Below are positions 1-5,789 of a stretch of 47,254 bases of DNA, piece after piece. How positions within the stretch are numbered: position 1 is the stretch's first letter; every line of letters starts with the position of its first letter. The DNA lies in the NCBI GenBank assembly GCA_964618895.1, contig CAZUDO010000052.1:1-47254 (forward strand), given 5' to 3'. A program made the translations under genes and the position numbers. The notes below the pieces were generated by a model. The model saw nothing but the letters and a program-made list of their open reading frames with translations. It had not been told where the DNA came from and made no database searches. The stretch is from CAZUDO01 sp964618895. GTDB lineage: Bacteria; Desulfobacterota; Binatia; DP-6.

Positions 1-132
1 GTGGAGCCGGTGTGCGCTGTGCTGTGGGGGGGGGGATGGGGGGGGGGGGGAGGGGGGGGGTGGGCGGGGGATGCAATGCCTGCTGGCGAGCGTGGCGACA
101 CCCGCCGCGCACCCAAAGAAGGAGGGAGTCCC
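1..132. other. G-rich leader upstream of the DGR target gene
   Basis: No gene is supported here. Positions 26-35, 38-50 and 52-60 are nearly uninterrupted runs of G (10, 13 and 9), with shorter runs at 62-64 and 66-70, so the leader of the target gene could form a G-quadruplex on the plus strand. A GTG-initiated extension of the downstream frame to position 1 would encode an almost pure glycine stretch. It is rejected because an AAGGAGGGAG ribosome-binding site and an ATG followed by a signal peptide lie at 117-133. Homopolymer lengths of this kind are also prone to assembly error. Confidence 0.6.
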
Positions 133-1263
133 ATGCGCATCGTCGTCGCTCTCATCACCGTCGCCCTCGGCGCCACCGCGGGCTGGGCGGTCCCCGACCA
201 CCTGAAATGTTACAAGGTGAAGGACCCACTCGTGCTCCAGGGAGTGGTTGATCTGTACAGCCCGCAGTTCGGGCTCGAGCCCGGCTGCAAGATCTTCAAG
301 GCGAAGCTGTTCTGCGTCCCGGTCACGAAGACGGTCGTGATCGCCACCAACCGCGTGACGGGGAACCAGATCACCCCCCTCCTGGTCGCCGGGCGCGATC
401 CCGGCGACCGCATCTGCTACAAGATCAAGTGCCTGACGCCCGGGCCGGCGAGCCAGCAGGTCACGGACCAGTTCGGGAACCGGGTCCTGACCGAGCCGCG
501 GCCGCTGGGGGGGTTCAAGGCCGACCTGCTGTGCACGCCCGCGTACAAGGGCACCACCTTCTGCGGCGACGGGACGGTCGACGCCGGCGAGGAGTGCGAT
601 GCGTCCGCCCTCGGCGGGGCGACCTGCCAGAGCGAGGGGTTTGCGTCGGGGACGCTCGCTTGTGGCCCGGGCTGCACGTTCGACACCAGCGGCTGCGGCT
701 GTGGGCCCTCCTCCGGCAGCTTCCCGGCCACGGGCCAGACGACCTGCTGGAACAGCGCTGGAACCGTCATCCCGTGCGCAGGCACGGGGCACGACGGGGA
801 GATCCAGGCGGGGGCGACGCTCAGCTACACCGACAACGGCAACGGCACCATCACCGACAACAACACGGGCCTCATGTGGGAGAAGCTGTCGGATGACGGC
901 ACGATCCACGACTGGGATACAAACTACACGTGGAACGATGCCTTCGCGGTGAAGGTCGCGGGGCTGAACGGCGCGGTCTTCGCCGGGCACACCGACTGGC
1001 GGGTGCCGAACGCGAAGGAGCTGCAGAGCATTGTGAACTACCAGAACGCGTTCCCCTCGGTGTCGGCGGCGTTCAACACGGCGTGCGCGCCTGGATGCAC
1101 CGTGACGACCTGCAGTTGCACCCGGTCGGGCGTCTACTGGTCGTCCTCTACCTACGCCCTCAGTCCCACCGGTGCCTGGTTCGTGAACTTCGACGTCGGC
1201 AACGTGAGCGCGGACAGCAAGCCGGTCAACTTCGCCGTCCGGGCAGTGCGTGGCGGCTCGTGA
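133..1263 (+). CDS. Secreted DUF1566 protein, DGR target (variable protein)
   Basis: A 376-residue exported protein. The ATG at 133 follows a strong GGAGGGAG site and opens a signal peptide (MRIVVALITVALGATAGWA). Next comes a Cys-containing domain (PDHLKCYKVKD, CYKIKCL) of a type common in secreted deltaproteobacterial proteins, then a Cys-rich CGDGTVDAGEECD segment. The C-terminal ~150 residues form a DUF1566 (Lcl C-terminal) domain with the hallmarks NGTITDNNTGLMWEK, HTDWRVPNAKELQSIV and YWSSSTYA. The last ~50 codons are the DGR variable repeat, so the ligand-facing end of the fold is the diversified part. DUF1566 and C-type-lectin-like folds are known DGR targets. Role inferred: surface or secreted binding protein. 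The ligand cannot be read from sequence. Confidence 0.9.
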   Translation: MRIVVALITVALGATAGWAVPDHLKCYKVKDPLVLQGVVDLYSPQFGLEPGCKIFKAKLFCVPVTKTVVIATNRVTGNQITPLLVAGRDPGDRICYKIKCLTPGPASQQVTDQFGNRVLTEPRPLGGFKADLLCTPAYKGTTFCGDGTVDAGEECDASALGGATCQSEGFASGTLACGPGCTFDTSGCGCGPSSGSFPATGQTTCWNSAGTVIPCAGTGHDGEIQAGATLSYTDNGNGTITDNNTGLMWEKLSDDGTIHDWDTNYTWNDAFAVKVAGLNGAVFAGHTDWRVPNAKELQSIVNYQNAFPSVSAAFNTACAPGCTVTTCSCTRSGVYWSSSTYALSPTGAWFVNFDVGNVSADSKPVNFAVRAVRGGS

Positions 1264-1269
1264 TCGACC
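1117..1269 (+). repeat. DGR variable repeat (VR)
   Basis: This 153-bp segment aligns without gaps to 1902-2054 at a fixed offset of 785 bp. It covers the last codons of the target gene, its TGA stop and six bases beyond. I count 23 mismatches. In 22 of them the template base is A (changed to G, T or C); one is G in the template (1944) and C here (1159). About half of the roughly 43 template adenines are changed. The final ~40 bp (from GCCGTCCGG through the stop codon) are identical and act as the candidate initiation-of-mutagenic-homing region. Variable residues fall mostly at template AAC/AAT codons, which now read Cys, Gly, Val, Ser, Phe, Asp and so on. Confidence 0.95.
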
Positions 1270-1270
1270 A

Positions 1271-1299
1271 TTTGGTCCTTTGAGGGTTTGATCCTTTGA
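1271..1299 (+). repeat. Tandem imperfect 13-nt repeat after the VR
   Basis: TTTGGTCCTTTGA (1271-1283) and TTTGATCCTTTGA (1287-1299) differ at one base and repeat with a 16-nt period. They fill the interval between the end of VR/TR identity and the hairpin at 1302. This is AT-richer than the surroundings. The function is unknown; it may be part of the homing target site. Confidence 0.6.
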
Positions 1300-1301
1300 T
1301 T

Positions 1302-1331
1302 CCGGCGTGGGGGCGTGCGCCCCCACGCCGG
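1302..1331 (+). promoter_or_regulatory. Perfect 13-bp hairpin downstream of the VR
   Basis: CCGGCGTGGGGGC (1302-1314) is followed by a 4-nt loop GTGC and the exact reverse complement (1319-1331). It begins 32 bp after the end of VR/TR identity. In characterised DGRs a GC-rich hairpin or cruciform with a short loop just downstream of the VR promotes target recognition, and this matches in position, stem strength and loop size. There is no T-tract after it, so a classical intrinsic terminator is less likely, although termination between the target gene and avd is not excluded. Confidence 0.75.
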
Positions 1332-1344
1332 TCGCGATACCCCG

Positions 1345-1755
1345 ATGGCGCAGACCGAACATCTCCCCATCTACAAGGCGAGCTACGACTTCTGCCTCTA
1401 CGTCGAGCAACTGGTGCGCGGGTTCTCGCGCTACCACAAATATGCCTTGGGGAGTGACCTCCGGGAGGGCGCGCGGTGGGTGCTGCGGCTCGTCGTGCGG
1501 GCGAACGCGCGGCGGGACAAGGCGCCCGTCCTCCTGGAGATCCGCGAGCGATGCGAGGACCTGAAGGTCCTCTGTCGTCTCGGGCACGACGCGAAGGCGT
1601 TTGCGAGCTTTCGCGCCTTCGAGCACGCCATCACGCAGGTGGTGGCGATCGCCAAGCAGAACGAGGGCTGGCTCAAGTATTGCCGCCAGCCCGTGGGTCC
1701 TGGCCAGAGCCGGCGGGCGATGCCCGAAGGGCCAGCCGCGCCGGGCGTGCCGTGA
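1345..1755 (+). CDS. avd: Avd-type accessory protein (four-helix bundle)
   Basis: A 136-residue protein starting at the ATG at 1345 (MAQTEHLPIYKASYDFCLYV). It matches the four-helix-bundle family (Avd, bAvd, 23S-intervening-sequence type): an aromatic first helix (YKASYDFCLYVEQLVRGFSR), then KYALGSDLREGARWVLRLVVRANA, and late helices ending in KQNEGWLKYCRQ. In known DGRs, Avd forms a basic pentamer that binds the reverse transcriptase and the template RNA and is needed for mutagenic homing. It sits between the target gene and TR, the usual place. The last ~20 residues (Pro/Gly/Arg-rich) look non-conserved. An earlier GTG lies inside the hairpin loop region at 1315 and is an unlikely start. 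Confidence 0.88.
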   Translation: MAQTEHLPIYKASYDFCLYVEQLVRGFSRYHKYALGSDLREGARWVLRLVVRANARRDKAPVLLEIRERCEDLKVLCRLGHDAKAFASFRAFEHAITQVVAIAKQNEGWLKYCRQPVGPGQSRRAMPEGPAAPGVP

Positions 1756-1772
1756 TCACGAGGTCCCGCTCC

Positions 1773-1885
1773 CGCCTGGTGGCGCCGCCAGGCGAACGCC
1801 GGAGCCCCGGGAGGGGCCGAGGCACAAGGACGTCCTCCCCCGCCGCGGCGGGGCCGGACGCCCGGGTCCGGCCGCTCGCGGCCGG
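1773..1885 (+). ncRNA. Hairpin-rich spacer 5' of the TR (probable part of the DGR RNA)
   Basis: Between avd and the template repeat there is no convincing gene but a run of strong dyads: CGCCTGG/CCAGGCG (1773-1779 with 1788-1794), the palindrome CCCCGCCGCGGCGGGG (1838-1853), GGCCGGAC/GTCCGGCC (1852-1859 with 1866-1873) and CCGGCCG/CGGCCGG with loop CTCG (1868-1885). The last two overlap and are mutually exclusive. The region could form the structured 5' part of the template RNA. In characterised DGRs, RNA flanking TR is required for cDNA synthesis. Assignment as RNA is inference. Confidence 0.5.
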
Positions 1886-1901
1886 GAACAAGCGGAGCGG
1901 G

Positions 1902-2054
1902 AACACCCGGTCGAACAACTACTGGTCGTCCTCTACCTACGCCGACAATCCCACCAATGCCTGGAACGTGAACTTCAACGACGGCAACGTGAACGCGAAC
2001 AACAAGACGAACAACAACGCCGTCCGGGCAGTGCGTGGCGGCTCGTGATCGACC
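1902..2054 (+). repeat. DGR template repeat (TR)
   Basis: An adenine-rich donor copy of the VR, offset by 785 bp, unusually rich in AAC/AAT codons (about 15) in a GC-rich background. In the VR reading frame it spells ...SNNYWSSSTYADNPTNAW...NVNANNKTNNN..., the expected signature of a template designed for adenine mutagenesis: AAY codons can yield many residues but no stop. It lies between avd and the RT gene in the same orientation, as in canonical DGRs. The in-frame open stretch that includes it (back to 1476) has no independent support as a protein; it is open because TR must remain a coding template. Confidence 0.95.
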
Positions 2055-3597
2055 CGATCCGTACGCCTTCGAGGCGTTGTGGCGGCAGTACCGCGCCTGC
2101 CGCCGCAACAAGCGCGCGACCGTCAACGCGCTCCGCTTCGAGCTGAACGCCGAGGCGAACCTGCTCGCGCTGCAGCAGGAGCTGCGCGACCATACCTACC
2201 GACCGGGCGCGTCGATCTGCTTCGTGACCGGCGGCCCGAAGCCGCGCGAGGTGTTCGCCGCCGACTTCCGCGACCGGGTCGTGCACCATCTGCTGGTGAG
2301 CTGGCAGGAGCCGCTGTTCGAGCGCGAGTTCATCCACGACTCGTACGCCTGCCGGAAGGGCAAGGGCACGCTCGCCGCGAGCGATCGGCTGACGGCCTTC
2401 CTGCGCCAGGCGACGGCCAACGGCCGGCGCCCCGCCGGGGCGATGCATCTCGACGTGGCGAGCTTCTTTCCGTCGATCCGGAAGGAGACGTTGTCCGAGC
2501 TCATCGCGGCGCGCTTCCGGGATCCCGAGGTGCGCTGGCTGACGCAGACGGTGCTCTTCCACGATCCGACGCAGCACTATCGCTACCGGACGCGCAACGG
2601 CCGCACGCCCGGGCCGGGGTCGCCGCGCTACCCGGTGCCGGCGCGGAAGAGCCTCTTCGGGGCGGCCAACGCCCGCGGCCTGCCGATCGGCAACCTGACC
2701 AGCCAGTTCTGGGGCAACGTCTACCTGAACGAGCTGGACCACTTCGTGAAGCGGCGCCTCGGCGTGCGGTGGTACGTGCGGTACGTGGACGACCTCGTGC
2801 TGCTCGATGCCAAGGTGGAGCGGCTGCGGGCGTGGCGGGCCGCGATCGCGGAGTTCCTGGCGGAGCGGCTCGGCCTCGCGTTGCGCGTCGATCGCGGCCG
2901 CCCCGCCCCGGTGCGCACGGGCATCGACTTCGTCGGCTGGAAGACGTGGTGGAACCGGCGCCTGCCCCGCCGGCGGACGGTGCGGGCCCTGCACGCACGG
3001 GTCGCCGAGTTTGCGCGCCGGCAGACGACCCCGCTGCTCTGCGGGCGCGCACGGCGCGTGGCGTGGCGCGACGGCCCGATCACGGCGCTGCGCGCCAGCC
3101 TGGCGTCGTACGCGGGACACGTGCAACACGGCGCGTCGTGGCGGGAATGGGAGCGGGTCTGGACGGAAGCGGACTGGCTCGCCGTGTGCTTCGCACGCTC
3201 GGGGTGGCGGGTCGCGCCGCGGTGGCCGGTCGGACTCTCGGCGGCGGCGAGGCCGTTCGGGGTCCGGTACGCGCGGCTGGTGCGCGGCGCCGGAGGGCAT
3301 GCGCTCGTCTTCTGCCAGGTCGGCCGATACGTCGAGTTCCGCGGCGCGCAGCGGCCGCTCGCGGAGCGCGTGCTCGGGCTCCGCCGCGTCGTGCTCCCGC
3401 GCGGCGGGTGTCTGTTCGCGGCAGGGTTCCCCCTCGGGGTGCTCGGGCGCTACCTTGCCCGCGCCGTCGCCGCAGGAGTGGTCGTCGCCCTCGCGCCGGC
3501 GGCGTCGGGGTGCGCGGCGGCCGGGGTTGCGGCGGTGATCGTGCCGACACGGCGGTCGACCGGGACGCGATCGTCGCCGAGGCGAGCGTCCTCCTGA
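2035..3597 (+). CDS. DGR reverse transcriptase with C-terminal MutS-I-like extension
   Basis: A 520-residue protein. The only sensible start is the GTG at 2035, inside the 3' end of TR; conserved N-terminal residues (YAFEALWRQYRACRRNKR) begin at residue ~10. RT motifs: PREVFAADFRDRVVHHLL, HDSYACRKGKG, MHLDVASFFPSI with catalytic Asp140, GLPIGNLTSQF (the DGR-type GxxxSQ motif, ~215-225) and YVDD (250-253). A thumb region runs to ~380. Residues ~411-487 (ALVFCQVGRYVEF ... AAGFPLGVLGRYLARAVAAG) resemble MutS domain I (pattern ALLFFxxGDFYELF...AGxPxxxxxxYLxxLxxxG). Such MutS-like partners are reported for some DGRs. The last ~14 residues are read out of frame from a hemQ remnant, so the natural C-terminus may be altered. 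Synthesises mutagenised cDNA from TR RNA. Confidence 0.9.
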   Translation: MAARDRPDPYAFEALWRQYRACRRNKRATVNALRFELNAEANLLALQQELRDHTYRPGASICFVTGGPKPREVFAADFRDRVVHHLLVSWQEPLFEREFIHDSYACRKGKGTLAASDRLTAFLRQATANGRRPAGAMHLDVASFFPSIRKETLSELIAARFRDPEVRWLTQTVLFHDPTQHYRYRTRNGRTPGPGSPRYPVPARKSLFGAANARGLPIGNLTSQFWGNVYLNELDHFVKRRLGVRWYVRYVDDLVLLDAKVERLRAWRAAIAEFLAERLGLALRVDRGRPAPVRTGIDFVGWKTWWNRRLPRRRTVRALHARVAEFARRQTTPLLCGRARRVAWRDGPITALRASLASYAGHVQHGASWREWERVWTEADWLAVCFARSGWRVAPRWPVGLSAAARPFGVRYARLVRGAGGHALVFCQVGRYVEFRGAQRPLAERVLGLRRVVLPRGGCLFAAGFPLGVLGRYLARAVAAGVVVALAPAASGCAAAGVAAVIVPTRRSTGTRSSPRRASS

Positions 3598-3708
3598 CGC
3601 AGCAGGCGCGGCCGGCCGACGGCCACAGCGCGCTCTTCTCGCTCCTCAGTCAGAGGGGCGACCTGTGCGTCATGCACTGGCGGCGCGACCTGAGGGGCTG
3701 CGGCGGGA
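3557..3708 (+). pseudogene. hemQ fragment (broken partial copy)
   Basis: About 150 bp match the internal part of hemQ at 7042-7194 (about 90% identical by eye). In one frame the fragment reads DRDAIVAEASVLL, QQARPADGHSALFSLLSQ and RGDLCVMHWRRDL. A single-base deletion near 3692 then shifts the frame, and similarity ends around 3708. At least half of the substitutions are third-position silent changes, so the donor diverged under selection and is probably a paralogue or a related strain's hemQ rather than a recent copy of the local gene. The reverse transcriptase frame runs into this fragment and stops within it. Confidence 0.85.
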
Positions 3709-3726
3709 AGCGGATCGCCCCCGGGA

Positions 3727-4128
3727 CTACCCGCGAATCCAGTCCTCGACGCTCAATCCCGGGATGCGATCGAAGTGGCGTCGGTTGCCGCTGATCAGTG
3801 TCGCGCGGTGCACCGCAGCGATCGCCGCGATGCGGAGGTCTGGATCGGCCAATCGGAGGCCATCCCGCTCGAGCGACGCTCTCAGTGTGCCGTACTGCTC
3901 CGCGGCGGGACGATCGAAGCCCAATATCTGAACACCGTGCAACAGCCTCACCGCGCGCCGGTAGAGGGCCGGTCGACCCGCCTTGTGAGCACCGTACGCG
4001 AGCTCGCCCAGCGTGATCGCGGTGGTGGCCTGCTCGCCGACCGGTACGCCCGCAAGTCGCTCCACAAGGGTCGTCGACGGACGTGGACGCATCAGCTCGC
4101 TGATGGCGTCGGTGTCGAAGACGATCAT
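3727..4128 (-). CDS. vapC: VapC-family PIN-domain toxin
   Basis: A 133-residue PIN-domain ribonuclease. The N-terminus MIVFDTDAISELM carries the first catalytic Asp residues. TLGELAYG supplies the conserved Glu, and LADPDLRIAAIA plus LISGNRRHFDRIPGL supply the C-terminal acidic and NxxHF elements typical of VapC. The family cleaves RNA (often tRNA or rRNA) when freed from its antitoxin. Its ATG overlaps the antitoxin stop by four bases (ATGA), so translation is coupled. Intact length for the family. Confidence 0.9.
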   Translation of the reverse strand: MIVFDTDAISELMRPRPSTTLVERLAGVPVGEQATTAITLGELAYGAHKAGRPALYRRAVRLLHGVQILGFDRPAAEQYGTLRASLERDGLRLADPDLRIAAIAAVHRATLISGNRRHFDRIPGLSVEDWIRG

Positions 4129-4406
4129 CGGGGAAGACGTGGCGCCCGCCGTCGACGCTGCCGCGGGCGTGCGCGGACGACCGTGTCGAGGATCGACGGA
4201 AAGTCACGGGCGTCACGAAAGGCGCCGACGAGAGCCAGGACGCCGCCCCGCTTGCCCTCGAGCGCAGCGAGATCGTCGACCGGAACGATGGCAGCGACCG
4301 GGGTGCCTCGCCGCTCGACGATGAACCGTTCGCCCCGGTGCCTGACGGCCCCGAGAACGTCGGAGAATCGGCGTTTCGCTTCGGCCACACTCAGCGCCCG
4401 GGACAT
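4125..4406 (-). CDS. Phd/YefM-type antitoxin
   Basis: A 93-residue antitoxin starting at the ATG at 4406 (MSRALSVAEAKRRFSDVLGAV), the standard N-terminal Phd/YefM fold with the pattern SVAEAKRRFSDVL..V...GERFIVERRGTPVAAIVPVDDL. It would bind operator DNA through this domain and neutralise the adjacent PIN toxin through its C-terminal tail, which is Arg-rich (RPRQRRRRAPRLPR). An in-frame start upstream at 4466 would add 20 unconserved residues and is not preferred. Confidence 0.88.
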   Translation of the reverse strand: MSRALSVAEAKRRFSDVLGAVRHRGERFIVERRGTPVAAIVPVDDLAALEGKRGGVLALVGAFRDARDFPSILDTVVRARPRQRRRRAPRLPR

Positions 4407-4543
4407 GAGAGCAGAATGACATAATGACCCTTCCGACGCGAGCGAGACCCCGCCGCGCGTCCGCACGTACCGGCCCGAACGTTCCGCTCCTGCTGACCCT
4501 GAGCCCTCGGTCCCCGACAGGGCGCGGGCTTCTACCCGAGGCG

Positions 4544-4664
4544 CGCGGCGGAGACGGGCCCGGGGTCTCCGCTTCGCTCCTCGGCGGACGGACGGGCGGC
4601 TGCGGGTGGGGCGGGCGTGCTTGCCTCGTCAAGGCGCTCCGACCCCGGGCCCGTCTCCGCCGCG
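4544..4664. repeat. Perfect 24-bp inverted repeat with 73-bp spacer
   Basis: The arms 4544-4567 and 4641-4664 are exact reverse complements. The left arm also contains a local dyad, GGAGAC...GTCTCC, around GGGCCCGGG. It fills the intergenic region between the antitoxin gene start and the end of cysC (4407-4700), which holds no supported gene. It could end transcription of cysC (no T-tract is seen), or be a remnant of a small non-coding element. Confidence 0.7.
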
Positions 4665-4700
4665 GGTGGGTGTCGGACGCGCGCCGCGACGGCGCCGTCG

Positions 4701-5321
4701 TTACTTCGCCTGGGCGGGGATGAGGTTGCGGCCGGCGAGGCAGGTCAGGATCTGCTGCACGCTCTGCTCGACGGGCTGGGTGGCGGTCTTGATGGTGAGC
4801 TCGGGTTTGAGCGGCTCTTCGTACGGAGCGGAGATGCCGGTGAACTCGGGGATCTGGCCGGCGCGGGCCTTCTTGTAGAGGCCCTTGACGTCGCGCTTCT
4901 CGCATTCCTCGACCGGGCAGTCGACCCAGACCTCGATGAAGTCGCCGTCGGGCATGAGGGCGCGCACCTGGTCGCGGTCGGCGCGGTAGGGCGAGATGAA
5001 GGCGGTGACGGCGATCATGCCGGCCTCGGTGAACAGCTTGGCGACTTCCCCGATGCGGCGGATGTTCTCGGTGCGGTCGGTAGGGGAGAAGCCCAGGTTC
5101 TTGTTGAGGCCGTGGCGGATGTTGTCGCCGTCGAGGATGTAGGCGCGGGCGCCCCGGGCCCACAGGCCCTTCTCGAGGTCGACGGCGATGGTGGACTTGC
5201 CCGAGCCGGACAGGCCGGTCAGCCAGACCGTGCAGCCCTTGTGGCCGTTCAGCTGCTCGCGGTCGGTGCGGGTGACCGCTCCCGGGTGCCACACGATGTT
5301 GGTCGCCTTTTGTTCCGCCAT
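4701..5321 (-). CDS. cysC: Adenylyl-sulfate kinase (APS kinase)
   Basis: A 206-residue cytoplasmic enzyme that phosphorylates adenosine 5'-phosphosulfate to PAPS using ATP in sulfate activation. Seen: HKGCTVWLTGLSGSGKST P-loop (~27-44), the APS-binding run YILDGDNIRHGLNKNLGFS, then DRTENIRRIGEVAKLF, AFISPYRADRD and VWVDCPVEECEKRDVKGLYKKARAG, plus FTGISAPYEEPLKPEL near the C-terminus. Length and motif order are normal for stand-alone CysC. The neighbours on both sides are toxin-antitoxin pairs, not other sulfate-assimilation genes, so PAPS here may serve sulfation or assimilation elsewhere in the genome. Confidence 0.95.
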   Translation of the reverse strand: MAEQKATNIVWHPGAVTRTDREQLNGHKGCTVWLTGLSGSGKSTIAVDLEKGLWARGARAYILDGDNIRHGLNKNLGFSPTDRTENIRRIGEVAKLFTEAGMIAVTAFISPYRADRDQVRALMPDGDFIEVWVDCPVEECEKRDVKGLYKKARAGQIPEFTGISAPYEEPLKPELTIKTATQPVEQSVQQILTCLAGRNLIPAQAK

Positions 5322-5469
5322 GGGGCGACTTCTTTACCGGGCGAGGGGGGGAGGGGCAAGCGGGGGCGGCGGTGGAGGGCGCCTCGCGACGCGGCGCGTT
5401 GCCCATGCACGGGCGGAGAGGTGACGGATTCACCATCGGGTCATGACCCGGACGTGGCCCTGCTGCCGG

Positions 5470-5512
5470 TTGCAGCGCTCCGAACGACAAGAGTAGACTA
5501 GCCAACGATTGG
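5470..5512 (+). promoter_or_regulatory. Candidate promoter and operator of the second toxin-antitoxin pair
   Basis: TTGCAG (5470-5475) and TAGACT (5494-5499) separated by 18 bp make a plausible sigma70 promoter. Immediately after lies the dyad CCAACGATTGG (5502-5512), 19 bp before the antitoxin ATG, where an autoregulating antitoxin could bind. A GGAGG ribosome-binding site follows. The prediction rests on matches to consensus only. Confidence 0.45.
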
Positions 5513-5531
5513 TCAATTTGGAGGTCCGGCC

Positions 5532-5789
5532 ATGGCGACGGTGACCGCATTCGAGGCGAAAACCCGATTCGGGGAACTCCTGGAACGCGTGGCATCTGGT
5601 GAAGAAGTCGTGATCACCCGGCATGACAAGGCCGTCGCACGAATCGTTCCGGAAGGACGCGCGCCACGGTCGCAGGTTCGCGCTGCCGTGGCGGGGCTCC
5701 GGGCGCTTCGTTCGCGCATCGGCCGCCGGGGACGGAAGCCGCTGACACACCGTGAAGTCCGGGTTGCCGTCGTGGCGGGCCGACGGTGA
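5532..5789 (+). CDS. Phd/YefM-type antitoxin (second pair)
   Basis: An 85-residue antitoxin with the N-terminal pattern MATVTAFEAKTRFGELLERV, GEEVVITRHDKAVARIVPEG. The tail is rich in Arg and presumably wraps the partner toxin. The ATG is preceded by GGAGG. The stop codon overlaps the GTG start of the PIN toxin by four bases (GTGA), which implies coupled translation. It is related to, but clearly not a recent copy of, the antitoxin at 4125-4406. Confidence 0.88.
   Translation: MATVTAFEAKTRFGELLERVASGEEVVITRHDKAVARIVPEGRAPRSQVRAAVAGLRALRSRIGRRGRKPLTHREVRVAVVAGRR

Larger units (their letters stand above)
133..3597 (+). mobile_element. Complete diversity-generating retroelement (target-avd-TR-RT)
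   Basis: All parts of a DGR are present, co-oriented and uninterrupted: target gene with C-terminal VR, downstream hairpin, avd, structured spacer, TR and RT. The target has a signal peptide, so the diversified product is exported. No recombinase, terminal repeats or phage structural genes flank it, so it looks chromosomal rather than prophage-borne. Two toxin-antitoxin pairs and a broken hemQ copy on its 3' side suggest an acquired or rearranged segment. Whether it is active cannot be seen from one genome, but every catalytic residue is intact and the VR differs from TR almost only at adenines. Confidence 0.92.

Noticed and set aside
1..132. Glycine-rich N-terminal extension of the DGR target from GTG at position 1
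   Set aside because: A strong ribosome-binding site, ATG and signal peptide at 133 define the start; the upstream part is a G-run translated as Gly.
1302..1331. Hairpin after the target gene as an ordinary intrinsic terminator
   Set aside because: No T-tract on the 3' side, and its position relative to the VR fits a DGR target-recognition structure better.
1838..1853. 16-bp palindrome as a CRISPR repeat or restriction hot-spot
   Set aside because: Single occurrence with no spacer periodicity. No CRISPR array was seen anywhere in the window.
1476..2048. 190-codon open frame covering the avd-TR spacer and TR
   Set aside because: The open frame reflects the coding template in TR; its upstream part is antisense-like, Arg/Ala-rich shadow of avd in another frame with no homology.
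4213..5595. 460-codon minus-strand frame across cysC
   Set aside because: Composition is Pro/Arg/His-rich and it overlaps cysC and the antitoxin in another frame; shadow.
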